Below are positions 17,114 to 24,886 of a stretch of DNA of 64,000 nucleotides, piece after piece. The first letter of the stretch is position 1, and each line of letters begins with the position of its first letter. Both the position numbers and the translations under genes were made by a program. The DNA comes from Olsenella sp. An293 (GTDB lineage Bacteria; Actinomycetota; Coriobacteriia; Coriobacteriales; Atopobiaceae), in the NCBI RefSeq assembly GCF_002159495.1, contig NZ_NFIT01000003.1:124001-188000 (forward strand), given 5' to 3'. The notes below the pieces were generated by a model. It had not been told where the DNA came from. It was given only the letters and a program-made list of their open reading frames with translations, and ran no database searches.

Positions 17114-18196
17114 ATGAACGCATTTACTGAGATAACACTTCATCGCCAGTGGATTGACTTTGATGAAGAGACCGGAACAAGACGCGGAGTTAAAACCCCT
17201 GATGAGGATGCCCTCAACGAGCTTATAAATGCTGATTCTCCGAGCAAGCTCAGGGAGTTCACCGCCCAATGGTTTCCATTCATGAGCTGGAGAAAAAGTT
17301 GGGAGCACCCTGATTTTGAAGATGAGCTAAAGGCGGTGTCCGACACGCGGGCGCTCATCCTATTGGTTCTCACCCTCAAGCGGCTCGTTGATGATGACGC
17401 ATGCTCCAAGGAGAACTTTGAAAACCTTGGCGTTAGATTCGGGAGAGGTGGCACCGAGAACCACGAGAGCGCTGATCTCAACTTCCTGGCTTCTTCAAAC
17501 ACCCTATCCCGCGTCATTAGAGGTACCAACCACTGCGAAGCCGCAGAGAAGAGCCTCTACGCCGAGTTTAAAGACCATGGGTTAAGCGATGACGATCTCA
17601 TCAAAATGGGGTACCTAGATTCAGATGGATCCTTCTTCTGTCCCCATGTCGCACTGTCCTTTGCCCCAGCCCACCAGATTCAAAAACAGAAGCTCTACCT
17701 CTTTAGCCAGCGAGAGATGGCTTCGTCCCTAGATCCGAGCAAGCGTTACCCTGTCATGTCCTTCTTTGGAGGCAATCTCAGAAAAGAGATTTCATATGGT
17801 CCCCAACGAGCACTCTTCTTTATAGACATGATTATCCGCCCGTGCATTCAGGGCCTTCGGATTCAAACACGAGACGGGATACTTGCACCACAAGCAGACA
17901 CAAACTTCACCTCGTTCTGGCTCTGCCTTACAGAGACCTTCCGCGATTCTCGCGTAACGAGGTGCAAGGCGTGCGGGCTTCCCATCATCGTTACAAAAGA
18001 GCGTGGGTCGAAACGTCAGTATTGCAACGATACGTGCAAGCGGAAGTACAAACGAGCCCTCAGATTTGCCCATCTCGTAAACGAGGAGCACATGAATCTA
18101 AAGGAGGCATCCGCTGCAGCTGGCATAGCTGTTACAACCGCTGAACGAATGCTCAGTAGAAATGAAATCACCATCAATGCCCACCCCGCCCCATAG
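17114..18196 (+). CDS. Unknown protein with C-terminal zinc finger (CGNR-like)
   Basis: A 360-residue protein that I do not recognise as a whole. The first 280 residues have no clear motif and are Phe/Trp/Asp-rich. The C-terminus has CKACGLPIIV, then about 15 residues later RQYCNDTCKRKYKRA, a four-cysteine finger similar to the CGNR zinc finger of actinobacterial regulators. A last helix-turn-helix-like segment follows (LKEASAAAGIAVTTAERML). The start at 17114 has AAAGGGG upstream; an in-frame ATG at 17048 would run through the promoter. It is read from the repressor-type promoter and lies 61 nt before the integrase, so it may regulate the island or act against other phages. Its base composition is low in GC, as in ietAS. 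Confidence 0.65.
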   Translation: MNAFTEITLHRQWIDFDEETGTRRGVKTPDEDALNELINADSPSKLREFTAQWFPFMSWRKSWEHPDFEDELKAVSDTRALILLVLTLKRLVDDDACSKENFENLGVRFGRGGTENHESADLNFLASSNTLSRVIRGTNHCEAAEKSLYAEFKDHGLSDDDLIKMGYLDSDGSFFCPHVALSFAPAHQIQKQKLYLFSQREMASSLDPSKRYPVMSFFGGNLRKEISYGPQRALFFIDMIIRPCIQGLRIQTRDGILAPQADTNFTSFWLCLTETFRDSRVTRCKACGLPIIVTKERGSKRQYCNDTCKRKYKRALRFAHLVNEEHMNLKEASAAAGIAVTTAERMLSRNEITINAHPAP

Positions 18197-18257
18197 GGGC
18201 GTAATGGAATAGCAAAAGACCTGCTCACGACGCTCGCCAACCAAGGAGGTGAATGTA

Positions 18258-19568
18258 ATGGCAAAAGGAGACGGAAGCATTACGGAGGTAAAGAAGCCCG
18301 ACGGAACCAGCTACGCCCCCAAGCATTGGAAAGTCCGCATCGACCTCGGTACGAATCCTATCACCGGCAAGCGTGACGTGGTCTCGAGAAACATCAAGGG
18401 CACCAAGTCCGATGCCTGCAAGCTGCGCGACCAGCTCAAGGCAGATCTCGAGTGCGGCCTCTCGGCCAACGCCGACAAGATGACCTTCGCCGAGTTCGCG
18501 GAGCAGTGGCAGCAGGCTCGAGAGACTGCGGCAGAGATCAGCAAGACGCGCCTTCGCCGGGAGCGCACCATCGTCGAGGACATGTGCTCCTACATCGGCG
18601 GCATCAAGCTCCGCGACATCACCGCCCAGACCATCGAAGGGCTCTACATGAAGATGCGCTGGGACAAGACGGAGGAGAAGGGCAAGTGCAGCGGCACCAC
18701 CATGAACATGATCCACAAGCTGCTCAAGCAGATCCTCTCCCGTGCCGTAGACTACGACCTCATCCTGCGCAACCCCGCCGAGAAGGTCAAGGCACCGCGC
18801 TGCGACACGCCGGACCGTCGCTCCCTCACCACCGCCGAGGCGCGGCGGCTGCTCGCAACCATCGATGAGGCGGAAAACGAGGCCTATGCGTCCCGTGACG
18901 CCATCGAGGAACGGCAGGAGAAGCGCGGTGACACCTCGGAGCGGAGCTACCTGCGAGGCCTGTCCAGCATCGGCAACGTCATGGCCGCACGCATCGGCCT
19001 CGCAACCGGTATGCGACGCGGAGAGGTCCTGGGCCTCACGTGGGGCCATATCAGCTTCGCACGGGGAACCATCCGCGTCACCCAGTCGGTCACGACCTAC
19101 GGTGAGGTGAAGGAGCCCAAGACCGAGGCGGGGAAGCGCGTCATCGCCGTGGACGAGAAGACCATCGAGCACCTGAGGCGGTGGAAGCAGTTCCAGCGAG
19201 AAGAGCTCGCCATTCTGTCGCTCGAACAGACGAGGGACACACCCGTCTGCTGCAACGACAAAGGCGGCCTCATCGCCCCGACGAACTTCTCGCGCTGGTG
19301 GCGGTCCTTCACGAAGGCCCACGGTTTCGAGGGCCTGAAGTTCCATGAGCTCAGGCACACCCAGGCAACGCAGCTCGTCGCCGGCGGCATGGACATGAAG
19401 ACCGTCCAGCACCGGCTCGGCCACGCCTCGGCAACCCTGACGATGAACCTCTACGCCCACGCGCTACCCGAGAACGACGCCCAGGCGGCTCAGCTCATCG
19501 GCAGCCTGTTCTCCGAAACGCCGAGCGAGCAGGCAAGGCAGGAAGGAGCTCTCAGGGTCGCGGTCTAA
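18258..19568 (+). CDS. Tyrosine-recombinase integrase
   Basis: A 436-residue phage-type integrase with an N-terminal AP2-like arm-binding domain (about 1-65), a SAM-like core-binding domain (about 75-175) and a catalytic domain. The tetrad is visible: Arg253 in ATGMRRGEV, His363 and Arg366 in HELRHTQ, His389 in LGHAS and Tyr399 in LYAHA. I chose ATG 18258 because AAGGAGG lies at 18243-18249; the GTG at 18249 would overlap that site. It points at three tRNA genes starting 125 nt downstream, the usual attachment target for this family. It should catalyse integration and, with the excisionase, excision of the island. Confidence 0.95.
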   Translation: MAKGDGSITEVKKPDGTSYAPKHWKVRIDLGTNPITGKRDVVSRNIKGTKSDACKLRDQLKADLECGLSANADKMTFAEFAEQWQQARETAAEISKTRLRRERTIVEDMCSYIGGIKLRDITAQTIEGLYMKMRWDKTEEKGKCSGTTMNMIHKLLKQILSRAVDYDLILRNPAEKVKAPRCDTPDRRSLTTAEARRLLATIDEAENEAYASRDAIEERQEKRGDTSERSYLRGLSSIGNVMAARIGLATGMRRGEVLGLTWGHISFARGTIRVTQSVTTYGEVKEPKTEAGKRVIAVDEKTIEHLRRWKQFQREELAILSLEQTRDTPVCCNDKGGLIAPTNFSRWWRSFTKAHGFEGLKFHELRHTQATQLVAGGMDMKTVQHRLGHASATLTMNLYAHALPENDAQAAQLIGSLFSETPSEQARQEGALRVAV

Positions 19569-19584
19569 GGCGATTGCGCCCCGG

Positions 19585-19622
19585 ATTGTGTCCCAGTCCC
19601 CGTTGTGTCCAGATTGTGTCCC
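19585..19622. repeat. Three short direct repeats after the integrase
   Basis: The core TTGTGTCC occurs three times in the gap between integrase and tRNA genes (ATTGTGTCCC at 19585, GTTGTGTCC at 19602, ATTGTGTCCC at 19613). Direct repeats next to an attachment site are typical of integrase arm-type sites, so these are candidates. The attachment core itself was not identified. Confidence 0.4.
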
Positions 19623-19692
19623 ACGAAGGAGGAGCGATGAGGCTTCAAAAGAAAACAGGCCAGAGGACGCATCCCCTGACCTGCGGTCTTGT

Positions 19693-19769
19693 TGGTAGCC
19701 CGTACCAGATTCGAACTGGTGATCTCCGCCTTGAGAGGGCGGCGTCCTGAACCGCTAGACGAACGGGCC
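19693..19769 (-). tRNA. tRNA-Glu (anticodon CUC), copy proximal to integrase
   Basis: The minus strand folds into a full cloverleaf. The acceptor stem GGCCCGU pairs with ACGGGCU (one G-U), the anticodon stem CCGCC/GGCGG encloses loop CUCUCAA with anticodon CUC, the T-arm has GUUCGAAUC, and CCA is encoded. Its 3' end faces the integrase, as expected if the island used this tRNA as its attachment site. Confidence 0.95.
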
Positions 19770-19772
19770 ATT

Positions 19773-19849
19773 TGGTAGCCCGTACCAGATTCGAACTGGT
19801 GATCTCCGCCTTGAGAGGGCGGCGTCCTGAACCGCTAGACGAACGGGCC
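19773..19849 (-). tRNA. tRNA-Glu (anticodon CUC), second identical copy
   Basis: Base-for-base repeat of the neighbouring tRNA-Glu, with an 80-bp period and only 3 nt between the two mature sequences. The cloverleaf, CUC anticodon and encoded CCA are the same. Either a normal tandem duplication, or one copy came with the integrated element. Confidence 0.95.
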
Positions 19850-19873
19850 ACATATGCGATTGGAAGGGGCAAA

Positions 19874-19947
19874 TGGCTGGGACTGAGAGAGTCGAACTCC
19901 CGTTGACGGAACCAGAATCCGCTGTCCTACCACTAGACGAAGTCCCA
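19874..19947 (-). tRNA. tRNA-Gln (anticodon CUG)
   Basis: Cloverleaf on the minus strand with acceptor stem UGGGACU/AGUCCCA, anticodon loop UUCUGGU (anticodon CUG), T-loop GUUCGACUC and encoded CCA. It is the first gene of a three-tRNA cluster Gln-Glu-Glu in transcription order. Confidence 0.95.
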
Positions 19948-20051
19948 ATTTGCCACTTCATGCGCCTCTCAGCGCGGGAAAACACTATACGGGAAAGACG
20001 TCGGCCGCGCAAGCGTCTTTTTTGGAGAACTTGTGCGTCGCCGCCCGAGCC

Positions 20052-20930
20052 CTACGCCTGCCGCCAGAGCAGCACGTTGTCCTCGAACTCGACCCCCACG
20101 CGCCCCGCGTCGCGCAGCCAGGAGAGGTACGAGCGCACGGTGCTGCCCACGAGCGCGTGCTGCTCGAAGGTCATCCGCAGGCCGTAGTCGGCAAAGACCC
20201 GCTGCAGGATGCCCTCGAAGGAGCGCGGCTCGGCGCACAGCCCCACGATCTTCTCGGCAACCTCGTGCACCGTGTCGATGTTGAGCTGCGCCAGCTCGGA
20301 GACGTCCTCCGTGGCGGGCGCGTGGGCGGGGACGAACATCCGGGCGGAGAGGCCCTTGACCATCTCCAGGGTCTCGAGGTAGGCGGCGACGTCATAGACA
20401 AAGCTCACCCGATACTTCTCGAGCGTCTCGGCGCTCGAGAGGCAGTCGGCGAGAAAGACGACGTCGTCCGCCGTGCGATACCCGACCATGTCGAAGAAGT
20501 GGCCCGGCAGCCCGATGGCCTCGAGGCCCTCGGGGAGCTCCTCGGCCGTCAGGGGCTCGGCGTCGCTTTCCTGTGCCAGGAGGAACTTGTGCCTGAGGTC
20601 GCGGCACGGGTAGCCGCCGTAGAGAAACGCGGGCTCCAGCTCGGGCCGACGCGTGAACGCGCACTCGACGCCCGGCGCAAAGACCCGGCACCCCGTCTGC
20701 GCCTGCAGGTAGCGGTTGCCGCCGATGTGGTCCGCGTTGGAGTGGGTGTTGTAGATCGCCGTCAGGCGCCATCCCCGCTCGTCCAGCAGCTTGCGCACCC
20801 TGCGGCCCGCGTCCTTGTCGTTGCCGCTGTCGATGAGGCACACGTCGGTCTCGTCGAGTCGCACCAGGCCGATCTTGGCGGGGCTCTCGATGTAGAAGGT
20901 TCGGTCGGTGACCTGGATCAGCTCGTACAC
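20052..20930 (-). CDS. Metallo-beta-lactamase-fold hydrolase
   Basis: A 292-residue MBL-fold protein. The start is a GTG at 20930 with AGGAGG six bases upstream; the longer open frame to 21158 runs through repeat-rich intergenic DNA. Metal-site elements are THSNADHIGG (the HxHxDH motif with Asn in place of the second His), a GLPGHFFDM His and a later PAHAP. A C-terminal winged-helix-like tail (SFEGILQRVFADYG) resembles glyoxalase-II-like and lactonase-like MBL proteins. It probably hydrolyses a thioester, lactone or phosphodiester, but the substrate is not evident. Transcription is away from the serine dehydratase on the same strand. Confidence 0.8.
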   Translation of the reverse strand: MYELIQVTDRTFYIESPAKIGLVRLDETDVCLIDSGNDKDAGRRVRKLLDERGWRLTAIYNTHSNADHIGGNRYLQAQTGCRVFAPGVECAFTRRPELEPAFLYGGYPCRDLRHKFLLAQESDAEPLTAEELPEGLEAIGLPGHFFDMVGYRTADDVVFLADCLSSAETLEKYRVSFVYDVAAYLETLEMVKGLSARMFVPAHAPATEDVSELAQLNIDTVHEVAEKIVGLCAEPRSFEGILQRVFADYGLRMTFEQHALVGSTVRSYLSWLRDAGRVGVEFEDNVLLWRQA

Positions 20931-20971
20931 GCGAGGCCTCCTTGGCGTCGATGCCCGCGCCTGAGGGGCGG

Positions 20972-21129
20972 GCGAGAAGTGCGGGCAAAATCGGGGGCTA
21001 TGGGCATCGAGTGCGGGCTCGCTTTTGGCGGATCTTCTTGAGTGCGCGCATCCAGTGCGTTGTGGCCCGCACTGGATATGAAAAGCGAGAAGTGCGGGCT
21101 CGCTCCCGGCGTATAGCGAGAAGTGCGGG
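20972..21129. repeat. Dispersed GCGAGAAGTGCGGG repeats
   Basis: GCGAGAAGTGCGGG occurs exactly at 20972, 21085 and 21116, with a shorter form (CGAGTGCGGGCTCGCT) near 21008. All lie in the gap before the MBL-fold gene. The copies share the CGAGAAG core seen elsewhere in the window, followed here by TGCGGG. No gene overlaps them once the GTG start at 20930 is accepted. Confidence 0.55.
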
Positions 21130-21165
21130 AGGGCCGATAAGAACGTGCCGCCCCGCACCGTCCCC

Positions 21166-22764
21166 CTACGCGCAGCCGGCGCAGCCCGCGCACGCCGCGC
21201 GCGCCGCGGGCGTGGCCGCGAGGCCGCCGCGGGCGGTCTCGCGCAGGCGCGACGGCAGGGCGTGACCGACCTCGGCCATCGCAGCGACGACCTGGTCGAA
21301 GGGCACGAGCCACTTCATACCCGAGAGGGCGAGCTGCGCCGCCGAGAAGGCCGCCGCCACGCCGATGGCGTTTCTCGCCTGGCAGGGGACCTCGACGAGG
21401 CCGCCCACCGGGTCGCAGACGAGCCCCAGCAGGTTGGAGATCGCGATCGAGCTCGCGCAGAGCGCCTGCTCCGGCGTGCCGCCGAGCAGCTCCACGAGCG
21501 CCGCGGCCGCCATCGCCGCCGCAGATCCCACCTCCGCCTGGCAGCCGCCCTCGGCGCCGGCGACGCAGGCGTGCGTCTGGATGTTGAGGCCCACCGCCGC
21601 GGCGCACCAGAGCGCCTCGGCGACGGCGTCGTCGCCTGCGCCCACGGCATCGGCGACGGCGAGCACGCAGCCGGGGACCACGCCGGCCGACCCCGCGGTG
21701 GGAGCTGCCACGATGACGCCCATCGCGGCCGAGCGCTCGAGCACCGCCATCGCGCGCGCGACGGCGTCGGTCTGCGCGGCGCCCATGAGTGCCTCCGCCC
21801 AGCGCCCGGAGCCCTCGCTCACGAGGCGCGCCTCCCCTCCGATGAAGCCGCCGAGCGAGCGCGCCGGCGCGCAGATGGGAGCGCTCGTCTCCTCGCGCAT
21901 GACCTCGATGACGCGGCGCATGGACGCCTCGGCGCGCTCCTCGCCCGTGAGGCCGAGCTCGCGCAGACGCATGACGCCGCCGATGGAAAGCCCCCGCTCG
22001 GCGCAGGCCTCGAGCAGCTGGGCGCCGTCGTCGAAGAGCTCCGCCGCGGTGACGCCGGGGGCCACGGCAGAGCCCGGCACGGAGATGAAGGTCGCGAAGC
22101 TCACGTCGCGGATGCGGCGGATCATGGGCAGCACGGAGGCGTCTGGGGATCCGTCGGTCTCGAAGACCGAGTAGGCCTGGCCGCCCTGCTCGGTGCGGTA
22201 GGTGCGGCAGAAGGCGATGTTGACCTCGGCCATGGCCAGCAGGTGGGTGAGCGAGGCCAGGATGCCCGGGGCGTCGCGGTGCGCCACGAAGAGCGTCGCG
22301 TACGCCCCGGAGATGTCCACGCCCACGCCGTCGATGCGGCTGATGCGCATCTTGCCGCCGCCGAGGCTCTCGCCGCGCACCTGGCAGCGCTGGCCGCCGG
22401 CGCCCTCCATGTCGATGTCCACGGTGTTGGGGTGCACCGAGGAGTCGTCCCCGGCCTCGACGAACTCGAAGTCCAGGCCCGCCTCGCGCGCCAGGTCAAA
22501 GGCGTCGCGGATGCGCTCGTCGTCGGTGTCTAGGCCCAGCACGCCCGCCACGAGCGCCCGGTCGGTGCCGTGGCCGTGATAGGTGTGGGCGAAGGAGTTC
22601 CACAGCGTGAAGCGCACGCGCGCGATGCGCCCGCCCACGAGCGACGCCGCGACGCGCGCGCAGCGCAGGGCGCCGGCGGTGTGCGAGGAGGAGGGGCCCA
22701 CCATGACGGGGCCCAGCACCTCAAAGGCTGAGGTGGTGGCAAGGGTCTGGGGCTTCGCTGCCAT
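21166..22764 (-). CDS. sdaA: L-serine dehydratase, iron-sulfur type, single chain
   Basis: A 532-residue L-serine ammonia-lyase that converts serine to pyruvate and ammonia. The N-terminal beta domain begins with FEVLGPVMVGPSSSHTAGA and includes an ACT-like regulatory part. The C-terminal alpha domain has APTAGSAGVVPGC, GAEGGCQAEVGSA and CDPVGGLVEVPCQ, whose cysteines bind the [4Fe-4S] cluster. The ATG at 22764 has GGGAGA upstream. The length fits the fused actinobacterial and E. coli SdaA form rather than separate alpha and beta chains. It diverges from the DUF969 transporter-like operon. The enzyme is oxygen-sensitive, in keeping with an anaerobe. Confidence 0.93.
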   Translation of the reverse strand: MAAKPQTLATTSAFEVLGPVMVGPSSSHTAGALRCARVAASLVGGRIARVRFTLWNSFAHTYHGHGTDRALVAGVLGLDTDDERIRDAFDLAREAGLDFEFVEAGDDSSVHPNTVDIDMEGAGGQRCQVRGESLGGGKMRISRIDGVGVDISGAYATLFVAHRDAPGILASLTHLLAMAEVNIAFCRTYRTEQGGQAYSVFETDGSPDASVLPMIRRIRDVSFATFISVPGSAVAPGVTAAELFDDGAQLLEACAERGLSIGGVMRLRELGLTGEERAEASMRRVIEVMREETSAPICAPARSLGGFIGGEARLVSEGSGRWAEALMGAAQTDAVARAMAVLERSAAMGVIVAAPTAGSAGVVPGCVLAVADAVGAGDDAVAEALWCAAAVGLNIQTHACVAGAEGGCQAEVGSAAAMAAAALVELLGGTPEQALCASSIAISNLLGLVCDPVGGLVEVPCQARNAIGVAAAFSAAQLALSGMKWLVPFDQVVAAMAEVGHALPSRLRETARGGLAATPAARAACAGCAGCA

Positions 22765-22896
22765 ATGCGTCTCCCGTGACGGCGGGCCATTGTTCTCGAC
22801 AGCTAGCTTAGCAGGGTGCGGGCTGGCTTGGGCCGCCCTTGCGGCACTGTTACCAATTGGGGAAGCCCCGCCCGCGCCGCCCGCCCGGAGCGCGGG

Positions 22897-22915
22897 CTTG
22901 GATACGATACCCAAG
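22897..22915. promoter_or_regulatory. Short dyad in the sdaA-DUF969 divergent gap
   Basis: CTTGG and CCAAG at 22897-22901 and 22911-22915 flank ATACGATAC, 33 nt before the DUF969 start. The inner part resembles a -10 box. It is the only dyad I see in the 183-nt divergent gap and may be an operator, but a chance match is possible. Confidence 0.3.
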
Positions 22916-22947
22916 TCGTACTGTCTACCTGCAAGCAAGGAGGACCG

Positions 22948-23727
22948 ATGGATCCCGCAGAGCTGATCAAGCTCCTGGGAATCGTCATCGTCGTGGCGGG
23001 CTTTGCCCTCAAGCTCGACTCCATCCTCATCATCATGGTCGCCGCCGTGGCGACTGCGGTGGTGGGCGGGATGGACCCGGTGGCGTTCCTGGACACCCTT
23101 GGTGAGAGCTTCGTCTCGAACCGCAGCATGTGCATCTTCATCATGACGTTCGTCATCACCGGCACGCTCGAGCGCAGCGGCCTGCGCCAGGCGGCGGCAG
23201 CCCTCATCCGCAAGCTCAAGAACGCCTCCGCCGGCATGATCGTGTCGGCATACGGCATCGTGCGCGTGGCCTTTGCCGCGTTCAACGTCAACTTCGGCGG
23301 CGTCGCGGGCTTCATCCGCCCGGTCGTCATGCCCATGGAGCAGGCGGCCGTCGAGCGCGACGGCAGCAAGATCGGCGAGAAGCACCTCGAGGAGCTCAAG
23401 GGCATCTCCGCGGGCATCGACAACGTCGCGTGGTTCTTCGGCCAGGTGCTGTTCATCGGCGGCTCCGGCGGCCTGCTCGTCCAGGGCACGCTCGCGGGTC
23501 TTGGCTACGACGTGAGCCTGGCGGACCTCGCCGCGGTGCAGGTCCCCGTGGCCATCGTGGCCATGCTCGCCGCCATCGTCTACTACAACGTCATCGACCG
23601 CCGGCTCATGAGGCGCCGCTCCAAGGTCATCAAGGCGACCGGCTCCACCAGCCTGGAGGAGGCCTCCGCCGCGGCCGAGGCCGCGTCAAAGGACGAGCGC
23701 GCCGAGAAGGGCGGTGACGCCCGATGA
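22948..23727 (+). CDS. DUF969 family membrane protein
   Basis: A 259-residue protein with AAGGAGG directly before the ATG at 22948. It has several hydrophobic segments (LLGIVIVVAGFALKL, ILIIMVAAVATAVVGG, CIFIMTFVITGT, VAIVAMLAAIVYYNVI) and ends in a charged, Ala/Glu-rich cytoplasmic tail. I recognise the family as DUF969, which always travels with a DUF979 protein and often with pyroglutamyl peptidase, as here. The pair is thought to form a transporter; import of small peptides or pyroglutamate is plausible from context only. It overlaps the next gene by 4 nt. Confidence 0.85.
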   Translation: MDPAELIKLLGIVIVVAGFALKLDSILIIMVAAVATAVVGGMDPVAFLDTLGESFVSNRSMCIFIMTFVITGTLERSGLRQAAAALIRKLKNASAGMIVSAYGIVRVAFAAFNVNFGGVAGFIRPVVMPMEQAAVERDGSKIGEKHLEELKGISAGIDNVAWFFGQVLFIGGSGGLLVQGTLAGLGYDVSLADLAAVQVPVAIVAMLAAIVYYNVIDRRLMRRRSKVIKATGSTSLEEASAAAEAASKDERAEKGGDAR

Positions 23728-24683
23728 CTGAGTTCGTCCAGTTCTTCCAGAGTGCCGACGTGACGCTCTCCGACAAGCTCCTCGAGGTCGTCTACATCCT
23801 CATCGGCCTCATCGCGTTTTACGCGGGCGTGCGCAACGCCATGGACCAGACCAACGAGAAGCGCCTGGGCACCGCCTTCTTCTGGTGCGTGCTCGGCATC
23901 CTGTTCATCGTGGGCCGCTGGGTCCCGTCCACCGTGGCGGGCGTGCTCGTGGTGCTGATGGTCATCCCGCCCATCCTCAAGCAGGTGGGCCGCGGCGTGG
24001 GCGGCGAGCCCACGGCCGAGGAGATGCAGGGCAACTACGAGAAGATCGGCATGAAGCTCTTCGTGCCGGCGCTCTCGCTGGGCGTGATGGCGCTGGTCTT
24101 CGCCCTGTTCACCAACATCAGCTCGCTCGTGGGCCTGACCTTCGGCGTGGTGGTGGGCGGCGTGCTGCTCATGGCCTTCTCGCGCAAGAACACCCCACGG
24201 GTCTTCCTCGACGACACGCGCCGCATGCTCGACACCGTGGGCCCGCTCTCCATGCTGCCGGTCCTTCTCGCCGCGCTGGGCGCGATCTTTACCGCCGCGG
24301 GCGTGGGCGACGTGATCTCCGAGCTGGTCTCGGGCGTGATCCCGCAGGGCAACGCCGTCGTGGGCGTGATCGTCTACGCCATCGGCATGGCGGTCTTCAC
24401 GATGGTCATGGGCAACGCCTACGGCGCCATCACCGTGATGACGGTGGGCATCGGCGCACCGTTTGTGCTGGCGCTCGGCGCCGACCCCGCGCTCATCGGC
24501 TCGGTGGCGCTGACCTGCGGCTTCTGTGGCACCCTCATGACGCCGATGGCCGCGAACTTCAACATCGTGCCCGTGGCGATCCTCGAGATGAAGGACTCCT
24601 ACGGCGTCATCAAGAAGCAGGTTCCGATCGCGCTGTTCATGCTCGTGGCGCAGATCGTCTACATGATCGTCTTTGGCCTGTAG
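23724..24683 (+). CDS. DUF979 family membrane protein
   Basis: A 319-residue integral membrane protein with about nine to ten hydrophobic segments, starting in a 4-nt ATGA overlap with the DUF969 gene. It belongs to DUF979 by its pairing and by blocks such as GMAVFTMVMGNAYGA and TCGFCGTLMTPMAANFN, which look like a transporter core. Family function is not established. The operon continues, after a 200-nt repeat-rich gap, to pyroglutamyl peptidase, supporting a joint role in using pyroglutamyl peptides. Confidence 0.87.
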   Translation: MTEFVQFFQSADVTLSDKLLEVVYILIGLIAFYAGVRNAMDQTNEKRLGTAFFWCVLGILFIVGRWVPSTVAGVLVVLMVIPPILKQVGRGVGGEPTAEEMQGNYEKIGMKLFVPALSLGVMALVFALFTNISSLVGLTFGVVVGGVLLMAFSRKNTPRVFLDDTRRMLDTVGPLSMLPVLLAALGAIFTAAGVGDVISELVSGVIPQGNAVVGVIVYAIGMAVFTMVMGNAYGAITVMTVGIGAPFVLALGADPALIGSVALTCGFCGTLMTPMAANFNIVPVAILEMKDSYGVIKKQVPIALFMLVAQIVYMIVFGL

Positions 24684-24688
24684 CCGTC

Positions 24689-24706
24689 GGCGCCCCGCGG
24701 GGCGCC
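24689..24706. terminator. Perfect GC palindrome after the DUF979 gene
   Basis: GGCGCCCCG and its complement form an 18-bp perfect palindrome starting 5 nt after the stop. It is not followed by a run of T, so it would be a weak or rho-assisted terminator. Confidence 0.4.
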
Positions 24707-24710
24707 TCGT

Positions 24711-24850
24711 GAGGGTATGTACACCGCCCCTGAGGGTATGTACGCGCGCCGAGAAGAACGTTCTTCTCGGCAGCCCTCTGACCTGCACGTCTTTGGCCGG
24801 ACCCATCCGGGGCGGTGTACATACCCTCAAGCGGCGGTGTACATACCCTC
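24711..24850. repeat. Four-copy GAGGGTATGTAC box array around a 24-bp palindrome
   Basis: GAGGGTATGTAC occurs directly at 24711 and 24732 and inverted at 24817 and 24839, so two direct copies face two inverted copies. Several are extended by ACCGCC. Between the pairs, at 24748-24771, is a perfect 24-bp palindrome made of two head-to-head copies of GCCGAGAAGAAC. All lie in the gap between the DUF979 and pcp genes. Confidence 0.75.
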
Positions 24851-24886
24851 AAGCGGTGCCCGGCCCCTAGGAAAGGGAGGATTCTC

